DNA from: CAYXDR01 sp046498185
GTDB lineage: Bacteria > Desulfobacterota > DSM-4660 > Desulfatiglandales > Desulfatiglandaceae
Assembly: GCA_046498185.1 (NCBI GenBank)
Contig: JAWOBE010000036.1
Span: 1 to 39,061 of the forward strand
DNA length: 39,061 nt
Direction: 5' to 3'
This document shows positions 32,359 to 39,061 of this stretch, one piece after another. Under the pieces are notes generated by a model. It was not told where the DNA came from and ran no database searches. It was given only the letters and a program-made list of their open reading frames with translations. A program made the translations under genes and the position numbers. The first letter of the stretch is position 1. Every line of letters begins with the position of its first letter.

Positions 32359-33730
32359 AACGATACTGGTCGTAGACGACGAAAAAAATATTTTGACATC
32401 GCTTGAAGGGATTCTTTCCGATGAAGGCTTCGAAGCCGTTTGCGTCGAAAGCGGATTCGAGGCCCTTGAAAAGGTAGCGGAGGAGAGCCCGGATATCGTG
32501 CTTCTGGACATCTGGATGCCTGAAATGGACGGTATCGAAACCCTGATGAAACTGCGGGAATCGTACGGCAATATCCCGGTGGTGATGATGTCCGGGCATG
32601 GGAATATAGAAACCGCAGTGCAGGCCACGAAGCTTGGGGCCTATGACTACATAGAAAAACCGCTTTCGATTGAAAAACTCCTTTTGTCCATCGGAAACGC
32701 GCTTGAGCATAACCGTTTGGAAGAGGAAATATGCCTGTTGAAAGAAAAAGAGCGCCTGCGCCGCCGGATAACAGGCAGTAGTGATGCGATCCTCCAGCTC
32801 AAGGAACAGATACGGATCGTGGCTCCGACGAAAGCATGGGTGCTTATATCCGGAGAAAACGGCACCGGCAAGGAGCTGGTCGCCCACACGATTCATGCCC
32901 TGAGCGGCCGGGCCGCCAAGCCCATGGTGGAGGTCAACTGCGCTGCGATCCCTGAAGAGCTTATTGAAAGCGAGTTGTTCGGACATGAGAAAGGCGCCTT
33001 CACCGGCGCCACCACGATGAGGAAGGGAAAATTCGATCTGGCCCACGAAGGGACGATTTTTCTCGATGAAATCGGAGACATGAGCCTGAAGGCCCAGTCC
33101 AAGACACTAAGGATTCTTCAGGAACAAAAATTCGAACGGGTGGGGGGGATAAAAACAATCCAGGTGGATGTGAGAGTGTTGGCAGCCACAAATAAGGATC
33201 TCGAAAAAGAGATCGAAAAGGGAACGTTCCGGGATGACCTTTATTTCAGGTTGAACGTCATACCTATGGTTGTCCCCCCTCTGAGGGAAAGACTCGACGA
33301 CATTCCGGAGCTGATTGAGGAGTTTCAACGGGAACTGGCATTGACTACGAATATCGAACCCAAACATTTTTCCGATGGGGCGCTTGAAATGTTTCGTGGC
33401 TACGACTGGCCCGGCAATGTCAGAGAGCTGAAGAACCTTGTGGAAAGGCTGCTGATAATGACCCGGGGCAAGGTAATAGAAGTCAAAGACATACCCGCCC
33501 CTTATAATAAATCCTCGGTCGAGCGGGAAAGGCTGGGCGCGATGTTCATGGAGGGATCGCTTCGGGATGCAAGGAGCGAGTTTGAAAAGTCTTTTATAGA
33601 AGCCAGGTTGAAGCAATTCGGAGGAAATATTTCGCAGACCGCCGAAGCTATTGGAATGGAACGCAGCAGTCTTCATAAAAAAATCAAGGCGTATGGGCTC
33701 GAAGGTATAAAAAGCGATTCTAATAATTGA
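32351..33730 (+). CDS. Sigma-54-dependent response regulator, NtrX-like
   Basis: The 459-residue protein has an N-terminal receiver domain with the phosphorylatable Asp in LLDIWMPEMDG and a conserved Lys in YIEKPLS. A sigma-54 AAA+ domain follows (Walker A GENGTGKE; GAFTGA contact loop). A C-terminal Fis-type helix-turn-helix (NISQTAEAIGMERSSLHKKI) ends it. The MERSSLHKK form is typical of NtrX. It activates sigma-54 promoters on phosphorylation. Its gene overlaps lpxB by eight bases and is the last of the envelope cluster; no histidine kinase is in the window. I chose the third possible start (MGKTILVVDDE); ATG three bases earlier is equally possible. Confidence 0.93.
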   Translation: MGKTILVVDDEKNILTSLEGILSDEGFEAVCVESGFEALEKVAEESPDIVLLDIWMPEMDGIETLMKLRESYGNIPVVMMSGHGNIETAVQATKLGAYDYIEKPLSIEKLLLSIGNALEHNRLEEEICLLKEKERLRRRITGSSDAILQLKEQIRIVAPTKAWVLISGENGTGKELVAHTIHALSGRAAKPMVEVNCAAIPEELIESELFGHEKGAFTGATTMRKGKFDLAHEGTIFLDEIGDMSLKAQSKTLRILQEQKFERVGGIKTIQVDVRVLAATNKDLEKEIEKGTFRDDLYFRLNVIPMVVPPLRERLDDIPELIEEFQRELALTTNIEPKHFSDGALEMFRGYDWPGNVRELKNLVERLLIMTRGKVIEVKDIPAPYNKSSVERERLGAMFMEGSLRDARSEFEKSFIEARLKQFGGNISQTAEAIGMERSSLHKKIKAYGLEGIKSDSNN

Positions 33731-33744
33731 GTGGGCTGTGATTA

Positions 33745-34329
33745 TCAGCGGTGGATTGAAGTCACCTTATTTATTTGTTCCCACAGCTCCTCTCTTCCCT
33801 CGCGGGTTTTTGAGGAGAAAACGACCGGTGGCAACGGCAGAAGCTCTTTCAGGCTGCGGGTGACGGCGGCACGCTTTTCAGCGGCCCTGCTCCTGGAAAG
33901 CTTGTCCGCCTTGGTCAAGGCAGGGATGGCAGGTATGCCCCGGCGCGTCAGTTTATTGAGAAGATCGATGTCGCCCTTCGAAGGCTCCCTCCGTATATCC
34001 ATGATGATCACAACCGCCGCTAGACTGGGCCGTACCTCGAGGTAGGTTTCCACCAGGCGCATCCATGAATTGCGAACCGAAACCGGGACTTTGGCAAAGC
34101 CATAGCCTGGAAGATCCACAAAATAAATCGACTCACCGACCGCGAAAAAATTGATCAACCGGGTACGGCCGGGGGTTGAGCTGGTGCGCGCAAGCTTTTT
34201 GCGGTTCGTCAGGGTATTGATCAGCGAGGATTTGCCGGCGTTGGATCTTCCTGCAAAGGCAACTTCCGGCCTGTCGGCGATCGGGAAACCCGGCGGTCCG
34301 CCGGCGCTGGTGATAAATTTTACGTCCAT
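33745..34329 (-). CDS. engB: Ribosome biogenesis GTPase EngB (YihA/YsxC)
   Basis: The 194-residue GTPase acts in assembly of the large ribosomal subunit. G1 is FAGRSNAGKSSLIN, G3 DLPGYGFAKV, and G4 TKAD, with SSKT as G5. It is last in the leftward his unit, 15 bases after the aminotransferase gene, and converges on the response regulator gene with only 14 bases between them. The ATG gives the usual length. No clear Shine-Dalgarno sequence is seen. Confidence 0.95.
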   Translation of the reverse strand: MDVKFITSAGGPPGFPIADRPEVAFAGRSNAGKSSLINTLTNRKKLARTSSTPGRTRLINFFAVGESIYFVDLPGYGFAKVPVSVRNSWMRLVETYLEVRPSLAAVVIIMDIRREPSKGDIDLLNKLTRRGIPAIPALTKADKLSRSRAAEKRAAVTRSLKELLPLPPVVFSSKTREGREELWEQINKVTSIHR

Positions 34330-34344
34330 ACAGGTCCGGGATAT

Positions 34345-35511
34345 TCAGCGTGTCGCAAGGTAACCTTCCAGTCTGTCGCATCCTTCACGAATTTGCTCGA
34401 TGGAATTTGCATATGAAAACCGGAGATATCCTTCGGCTCCGGCACCGAAGTCTATGCCGGGGGTCACCGCGACTCCGGCGTGTTCGAGCAGTTCGAAGGC
34501 CAGGGCATATGAATCGCCCGACAGGTGTGATGCATTCGCCAGGATGTAAAAAGCACCCGCCGGCTCGTAGGGGATGCCGAAGCCCATCGTTCTCAGCCTA
34601 TCGAGCAGATAGCGCCGACGTTCATCGTAAACAGCCTTCATCCGCTTCACATCTCCACCGGCGGTGGACAGTGCGGCCACGCCGGCCCACTGAGAAAGGC
34701 TTCCCGCCGAAATCATCAGGTTTTGCTGTATTTTCTGGATCGGCCGCATAAATTGTTCGGGAGCGATCAGGTAACCAAGCCGCCATCCTGTCATGGCATA
34801 AAGTTTTGAAAAGCCGTTTAATACGAAAGCATTGTCCGTAAACTCAAGAATAGAGCGTTCTTTCGTTCCATAAACCAGTCCGTGATAGATTTCATCCGAG
34901 ATTATGGGAAGGCCCAGCTTTGACAGCCCCTGCATGTTTTCGTCTGAAAGAAGCGCCCCGGTGGGGTTCGATGGCGAATTTATTATAACTGCCCGCGTGT
35001 GCCGGCCGATCAGGGCTTTGACTTCGCCGGGGTCGATCTGGAATTCATTCTGCTCCCTGATCGGTGCAAAAACAGGCCGGGCGCCGAGAAAATACGCGAA
35101 ATTCGGGTAGCACGGGTAGTGGGGATCGGACATGATGATTTCGTCCCCGGCTTCCAGGAGCGCCGAGAAAATCATGAACAGGGCGGGCGATGTTCCGGAA
35201 GTGACAAGTATTCTTTCCGGTTCAACGATTACCCGGTAGCGCTCCAGGTAGTGCTCCGATATCGCTTTTCTCAGTTCGGGGATGCCGAGGCTGTGGGTGT
35301 AATGCGTTTTTCCGGCGCACATGGCCTCACGTGCGGCCTCGCAGATGCATTCCGGGGTCGGGAAGTCCGGCTCGCCTATTTCAAGGTGTATGATGCGGCG
35401 GCCTTCGCGCTCGAGCTGCTGGGCTTTTTCGAGTACGTCCATCACGATGAACGAGGAAATCCGATCGGTTCTTCGGCTGGCTGTGGTCATATCTTGTTCG
35501 TCCTTGTTCAT
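34345..35511 (-). CDS. Class I/II PLP-dependent aminotransferase
   Basis: The 388-residue enzyme belongs to aminotransferase subgroup I-gamma/I-alpha (aspartate- and aromatic-type). EIGEPDFPTPECICEAA is near the N-terminus, INSPSNPTGALL in the middle, and the PLP lysine is in NGFSKLYAMTGWRLGY. An Arg in YLRFSYANS binds the substrate carboxylate. Its place beside hisG and hisI makes a part in histidine or aromatic amino-acid metabolism possible, but the sequence is not HisC-like enough to claim that. It starts three bases after hisG ends. Confidence 0.9.
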   Translation of the reverse strand: MNKDEQDMTTASRRTDRISSFIVMDVLEKAQQLEREGRRIIHLEIGEPDFPTPECICEAAREAMCAGKTHYTHSLGIPELRKAISEHYLERYRVIVEPERILVTSGTSPALFMIFSALLEAGDEIIMSDPHYPCYPNFAYFLGARPVFAPIREQNEFQIDPGEVKALIGRHTRAVIINSPSNPTGALLSDENMQGLSKLGLPIISDEIYHGLVYGTKERSILEFTDNAFVLNGFSKLYAMTGWRLGYLIAPEQFMRPIQKIQQNLMISAGSLSQWAGVAALSTAGGDVKRMKAVYDERRRYLLDRLRTMGFGIPYEPAGAFYILANASHLSGDSYALAFELLEHAGVAVTPGIDFGAGAEGYLRFSYANSIEQIREGCDRLEGYLATR

Positions 35512-35514
35512 GAT

Positions 35515-36387
35515 TTACACGACTTTATTGAGCGGGTATTCGATGATTCCCTCCGCCCCCGCCTCAAGTAGCTTCGGGATAAGATCGCGGACCACCGGAG
35601 ACTGCACGACGGTCTCCACCGAAAGCCAGGGGGAATTGTAGAGATGCGCGATCGTGGGGGAGTTCAGACTCGGAAGAAGCGGAATGATATTTTTGATCTT
35701 TTCCTCCGGTACGTTCATCTTGAGCCCGACCAATTTTTCCGCCCTGAGCGCCCCTTTGAGCAACAGGAAAATATGGTCGATCCTGGCTTTTTTTTCGGGA
35801 TCCGCATAGGATTCCGGGTTGGCGATCATCTGGGTGTTGGTCTGCATCAGTTCCTTGATGATTTTCAAACCATGGGCCTTGATCGTTCCGCCGGTTTCGG
35901 TGACTTCAACGATCGCATCCGCCAGCCCGGACACAACCTTGGCTTCGGTGGCCCCCCATGAAAATTCCACTTTTACATCAATGTTTCGTTCGGAAAAATA
36001 TCGTTTTGTGAAGTTTACAAGTTCAGTGGCTACTTTCTTCCCGTTCATGTCTTCTATGTCTTTGATATCGGAATCCGAGCGGACCGCGAGAACCCATTTG
36101 GCGACATTCTGGCTTGCTTTTGAATAGATAAGGTCACCGACGACGCTGACAACCGATTCATTTTCCTCGGTCCAGTCCCTGCCGGTAAGGCCCACATCAA
36201 GCATACCACTTTCGACATAACGGGACATTTCCTGGGCCCGGCATATATGACACCGTATCTGAGGGTCGTTGATTTCCGGGAAATAGCTCCTGGAGTTCAG
36301 GGATATTTTCCAGCCTGATTTTTCGAAAAGACTGATGGTAGCGTTTTGTAAACTTCCTTTTGGAATACCTAGTTTAAGCTGATTCAT
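35515..36387 (-). CDS. hisG: ATP phosphoribosyltransferase, long form
   Basis: HisG condenses ATP and PRPP, the first step of histidine synthesis. The 290-residue length marks the long, hexameric form with a C-terminal regulatory domain and no HisZ requirement. Motifs: LKLGIPKGSLQNATISLFEKSGW at the start, LDVGLTGRDW, and the PRPP loop region around GLADAIVEVTETGGTIKAHG. It overlaps hisI in an ATGA, so the two are translationally coupled. Confidence 0.96.
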   Translation of the reverse strand: MNQLKLGIPKGSLQNATISLFEKSGWKISLNSRSYFPEINDPQIRCHICRAQEMSRYVESGMLDVGLTGRDWTEENESVVSVVGDLIYSKASQNVAKWVLAVRSDSDIKDIEDMNGKKVATELVNFTKRYFSERNIDVKVEFSWGATEAKVVSGLADAIVEVTETGGTIKAHGLKIIKELMQTNTQMIANPESYADPEKKARIDHIFLLLKGALRAEKLVGLKMNVPEEKIKNIIPLLPSLNSPTIAHLYNSPWLSVETVVQSPVVRDLIPKLLEAGAEGIIEYPLNKVV

Positions 36388-36764
36388 TTTTTATACACCT
36401 TCTCCGGATCAAATACTTTATCCGCTATTTTTTTAAGTGTGCCGTCATCTTCAACGCGGCGGTAAAAACATGATTCATAGCCTTTATGACACGCGGCGCC
36501 GCCAACCTGTTCCACCTTGAAGAGCACCGTATCGTCATCACAGTCGATAAGGATCTCTTTTACTTTTTGAACATGGCCGGAAGTTCCACCTTTATGCCAG
36601 AGTTCACGCCGTGAACGACTCCAGTAGTGGACCTCGCCGGTTTCAAGGGTCTTTTTCCACGACTCCTCGTTGATATAGGCAAGCATCAGGACTTTACCAC
36701 TCTGGAAGTCCTGAGCTATTGCGGGGATCAATCCATTTGTCTTCGAAAAATCCAATTCAATCAT
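36384..36764 (-). CDS. hisI: Phosphoribosyl-AMP cyclohydrolase
   Basis: HisI opens the purine ring of phosphoribosyl-AMP, the third step of histidine synthesis. The 126-residue protein contains GKVLMLAYINEESWKKTLETG, the motif HYWSRSRRELWHKGGTSGH, the metal-binding DCDDD, and the zinc Cys pair in ACHKGYESCF. The ATG with GAAAGGA upstream was chosen over a TTG 18 bases earlier. No HisE domain is fused. It leads the hisI-hisG-aminotransferase-engB unit. Confidence 0.95.
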   Translation of the reverse strand: MIELDFSKTNGLIPAIAQDFQSGKVLMLAYINEESWKKTLETGEVHYWSRSRRELWHKGGTSGHVQKVKEILIDCDDDTVLFKVEQVGGAACHKGYESCFYRRVEDDGTLKKIADKVFDPEKVYKK

Positions 36765-36833
36765 AATATTAAATCCTTTCAATTTTAAATCGTTTTATCT
36801 AGCACAGTGACGGTTCCGCCGCAAGGAAAAATT

Positions 36834-36876
36834 GGTCAAATGCAGTGTTGACCGGCCCCCCGGTGCGTGGTAGCTT
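36834..36876 (+). promoter_or_regulatory. Candidate operator and promoter between hisI and marC
   Basis: GGTCAA (36834-36839) and TTGACC (36848-36853) are exact inverted repeats 8 bases apart. The second doubles as a -35 box, with TAGCTT 17 bases downstream as a weak -10, aimed at the MarC-family gene. An ACCGG/CCGGT hairpin (36851-36864) overlaps it. The arrangement suggests a repressor site on the promoter, but is by eye only. Confidence 0.3.
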
Positions 36877-36918
36877 TTTTTAAACGGCTTGTGACGGCCG
36901 GTGGAGGAGTGGAAGTAT

Positions 36919-37509
36919 ATGGAAATCGTTTCTATATCGGTAACTTTGTTCCTGATCATGGATCCTTTCGGAAACATCCCGGTTTTCTTGACGATCCTGG
37001 AGCGGGTTCCACCTACACGACGCCGCTGGGTTTTGACCCGGGAGCTTCTGCTGGCGCTGGTTGTCATTGTAGGGTTTGTTTTCTGCGGCCGTTTCGTAAT
37101 GAGCTTCTTGGGTCTTCGGCCCGAGTCGGTTGCCATTGCGGGTGGGATCATTTTGTTCATCATCGGACTGAAAATGGTTTTCCCGGGGCGGGAACCCGAG
37201 GCGGACAAAGATCTCGACGGGGAACCGCTGCTGGTCCCGCTTGCAATTCCGTTAATCGCAGGTCCGTCTCTGCTGGCGGTGCTTCTGGTTTTTTCGTCAG
37301 GGGGTGGGCTGGGCACTTTAAACCTTTTGGGAGCGGCCCTGATAGCCTGGTCCGCGACCTTCATTGTGCTGTTTTCATCGACGTTCCTGATAAAGTTTTT
37401 TACGCAGCGCGGGCTTGCTGCGGTGGCGCGCTTGATGGGAATGGTTCTGCTGGCCCTTTCGGTCCAGCTTCTGGTGGACGGAATCACCGGTTATCTCACG
37501 GGACTATAA
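36919..37509 (+). CDS. MarC family integral membrane protein
   Basis: The 196-residue protein has about six membrane helices and the family pattern FLIMDPFGNIPVFLTIL near the N-terminus. GGIILFIIGLKMVFPGRE and LVPLAIPLIAGPSLLAVLL follow in the middle. MarC (UPF0056) proteins are of uncertain function; the old link to multiple antibiotic resistance is not upheld. The ATG chosen follows a GGAGGAG stretch at some distance; a GTG 18 bases earlier is an alternative. The pyridoxal kinase gene follows after 59 bases. Confidence 0.9.
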   Translation: MEIVSISVTLFLIMDPFGNIPVFLTILERVPPTRRRWVLTRELLLALVVIVGFVFCGRFVMSFLGLRPESVAIAGGIILFIIGLKMVFPGREPEADKDLDGEPLLVPLAIPLIAGPSLLAVLLVFSSGGGLGTLNLLGAALIAWSATFIVLFSSTFLIKFFTQRGLAAVARLMGMVLLALSVQLLVDGITGYLTGL

Positions 37510-37568
37510 AATTGACGCCTTTTGACAGTGGATCAGGAGGCCTTGAACGTTAACAAGGAGAAAATAGC

Positions 37569-38447
37569 ATGAAATCACCCGTACCCCGCGTTTCGGCCAT
37601 TCATGACCTTTCGGGATTCGGCCGTGCATCGCTTACAGTGATCATACCGATTCTTTCGACCATGGGGATCCAGGTCTGCCCGCTGCCCACCGCGGTCCTG
37701 TCTTCTCACACAGGCGGGTTTAAAAATTACCGGCTCGTGGACCTGACCGGGAATATGGAAGATTTCATGGATCACTGGCGATCGATGGGTCTTCGTTTCG
37801 ATGCTGTTTACAGCGGCTTTCTGGGCTCTTCCCATCAGATCAGCATCGTGGAAAATTTCATAGAGTCTTTCGCCGAAAAGGACCAGCTGGTCCTGGTGGA
37901 TCCGGTCATGGGGGACAATGGAAAGCCTTACGGGCCGGTGAACGCGGAGCAAATCAACGGGATGAGGCGGCTTGTAAAAAAGGCCCACGTGATAACACCT
38001 AATTTCACCGAGGCATGTTTCCTATTGGGCCGTGATTACAGCGATCGGATAGAGCCGCGGGATCTTCGCGACTGGCTGGTGCGCCTGAGCGAGCAAGGGC
38101 CGGAGGTCGTGGTGATCACCAGTGTGCCTCTCCAGCCTGGACGGAATGCCTCAACGGTGATGGCTTACAACCGGACGGACGGGCGGTTTTGGAAGGTGGA
38201 CTGCACCTATATCCCGGCCTACTACCCGGGAACCGGCGATGCGTTTGCAAGCGTGATCCTTGGAAGCCTGCTGCAGGGCGACAGCCTCCCCATCGCGCTC
38301 GACCGCGCGGTCCAGTTCACGACTCTCGCAGTCAAGGCGAGCTTCGGCTATGATCTACCGCGCCGTGAGGGGGTGCTTCTCGAAAGGGTGCTGGGTCATC
38401 TGAAAGCTCCGCTCGCCTCGATCACCTACGAAATCGTCGAGTGGTGA
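37569..38447 (+). CDS. pdxY: Pyridoxal/pyridoxamine kinase
   Basis: The 292-residue PfkB-like kinase phosphorylates vitamin B6 vitamers to pyridoxal phosphate in the salvage pathway. Features are AIHDLSGFGRASLTVIIPIL at the start, VYSGFLGSSHQ, VDPVMGDNGKPYG, ITPNFTEACFLLG, and the catalytic YYPGTGDAFASVI. An AACAAGGAG ribosome site precedes the ATG. It probably shares a transcript with the MarC-family gene. A weak GCGGAT/ATCCGC inverted repeat (38448-38478) lies at its end, where it converges with the macrodomain gene. Confidence 0.93.
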   Translation: MKSPVPRVSAIHDLSGFGRASLTVIIPILSTMGIQVCPLPTAVLSSHTGGFKNYRLVDLTGNMEDFMDHWRSMGLRFDAVYSGFLGSSHQISIVENFIESFAEKDQLVLVDPVMGDNGKPYGPVNAEQINGMRRLVKKAHVITPNFTEACFLLGRDYSDRIEPRDLRDWLVRLSEQGPEVVVITSVPLQPGRNASTVMAYNRTDGRFWKVDCTYIPAYYPGTGDAFASVILGSLLQGDSLPIALDRAVQFTTLAVKASFGYDLPRREGVLLERVLGHLKAPLASITYEIVEW

Positions 38448-38470
38448 GCGGATTCGTCCCCCCGGCTCGA

Positions 38471-38959
38471 TCATCCGCGCATGGATTCGTAGACGGCACG
38501 GTCCTCGTCACTGAAGCAGCAGGCGATGATGCGCTCGAAATCCTTTTCGTGCTCGGCCATGACATTCAGCGCGATTTTCGCGGCGGATTCTTTTGGATAG
38601 CCGTAAACCCCGGTGCTGATCGAGGGAAAGGCGATGCTCGCCACGTTGTGGCGCAGCGCGAGCTCGAATGAATTACGATAGCAGGATTCCAGCAGCTCGG
38701 GCTCGCCGCTTTTGCCTCCCTTCCACACAGGGCCCACCGTGTGGATGACCCATTTCGCGGGCAGCTGAAAGCCGGGTGTGATACGGGCTTCACCCGTGGG
38801 GCATCCGCCCAGTTTGCGGCACGCTTCCAGGAGCTCCGGTCCGGCCGCACGGTGAATCGCACCATCAACGCCTCCACCTCCGAGCAGCGAGCGGTTGGCG
38901 GCGTTTACGATTGCATCGACCTTCAGAGTGGTTATATCGGCCTTGATCACTTCGATCAT
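38471..38959 (-). CDS. Macrodomain protein, O-acetyl-ADP-ribose deacetylase (YmdB-like)
   Basis: The 162-residue protein is a single macrodomain. It has IVNAANRSLLGGGGVDGAIH, which holds the ADP-ribose-binding Asn and catalytic Asp, and AFPSISTGVYGYP for the distal phosphate. It matches the YmdB/MacroD group, which removes acetyl from O-acetyl-ADP-ribose, the by-product of sirtuins, and can reverse mono-ADP-ribosylation. GGAGG lies before the ATG. It follows the probable hydroxyacyl-CoA dehydrogenase gene on the same strand after 32 bases. Confidence 0.94.
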   Translation of the reverse strand: MIEVIKADITTLKVDAIVNAANRSLLGGGGVDGAIHRAAGPELLEACRKLGGCPTGEARITPGFQLPAKWVIHTVGPVWKGGKSGEPELLESCYRNSFELALRHNVASIAFPSISTGVYGYPKESAAKIALNVMAEHEKDFERIIACCFSDEDRAVYESMRG

Positions 38960-38991
38960 TTCCGTCCTCCGACCATTAAGCGATAGCTTTT

Positions 38992-39061
38992 TTAATCAGC
39001 CGGTCCGATTTTCTTGCCGTTCTCGTCGTATTTGTACCAGCCGATCCCGGTTTTTCTTCCT
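38992..39061 (-). CDS. 3' end of probable 3-hydroxyacyl-CoA dehydrogenase
   Basis: The last 22 codons of a gene that enters from the right edge are visible. They read GRKTGIGWYKYDENGKK and a few more residues before TAA. The GRKTGxGWYxY pattern is the usual C-terminus of 3-hydroxyacyl-CoA dehydrogenases (C-terminal 3HCDH domain). These act in beta-oxidation or butyrate-type metabolism. The call rests on this short tail alone. Confidence 0.6.
   Translation of the reverse strand, partial: GRKTGIGWYKYDENGKKIGPAD

Noticed and set aside
34345..35511. Naming the aminotransferase hisC because of hisG/hisI neighbours
   Set aside because: Motifs fit aspartate/aromatic-type aminotransferases better; neighbourhood alone is not enough.

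Overview
The window reads as a chromosomal segment of an anaerobic deltaproteobacterium (Desulfobacterota). A Syntrophobacterales-like relative is my best guess, by inference only. The grounds are a lipid A operon that uses LpxI, a lysine pathway that uses DapL, a TRAP-TAXI transporter, a TauE/SafE exporter beside a molybdopterin enzyme, a selenocysteine tRNA, and a BamA with an extra N-terminal domain. Most of the DNA is moderately GC-rich. One short AT-rich island (about 12.1-12.5 kb) stands out.

Left edge to 6.3 kb: the 5' part of an IS66-type insertion element (tnpA-like gene and truncated tnpB) and a REP-like palindrome. A strong terminator follows, closing a leftward transcription unit. 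That unit runs from a TauE/SafE exporter, through a small membrane protein, to a cytoplasmic molybdoenzyme whose N-terminus is a fused TorD-type chaperone. A structured leader of about 400 bases precedes it.

6.3-12 kb: a rightward three-gene operon for a flavin/iron-sulfur amine or amino-acid dehydrogenase of the HcnABC / hydroxyproline / opine dehydrogenase type, a large GC-rich palindromic repeat, protein-isoaspartate methyltransferase (leftward), and a GsuK-like RCK potassium channel.

12-16 kb: the AT-rich island with a 40-residue membrane peptide, a TRAP-TAXI uptake system (leftward), and selC, the tRNA for selenocysteine, with a near-consensus promoter directly against its 5' end.

16-20 kb: E. 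coli-type aspartate-semialdehyde dehydrogenase and a sirtuin (leftward), then dapL and a small holin-like membrane protein (rightward). asd and dapL both serve diaminopimelate/lysine synthesis.

20-33.7 kb: a long rightward envelope cluster in tight order: lysS, lolC/E, lolD, bamA, skp, lpxD, fabZ, lpxA, lpxI, a Gfo/Idh oxidoreductase, lpxB and an NtrX-like sigma-54 activator. It covers lipoprotein release, outer-membrane protein assembly and the early lipid A pathway. Many genes overlap or nearly touch.

33.7-39.06 kb: a leftward hisI-hisG-aminotransferase-engB unit, then rightward marC-family and pyridoxal kinase genes. A leftward macrodomain gene and the last codons of a probable 3-hydroxyacyl-CoA dehydrogenase run off the right edge.

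The most unusual items are the chaperone-molybdoenzyme fusion with its exporter partner, the leaderless-looking selC promoter, the AT-rich small-protein island and two families of palindromic repeats. No rRNA, CRISPR array or complete mobile element was seen.
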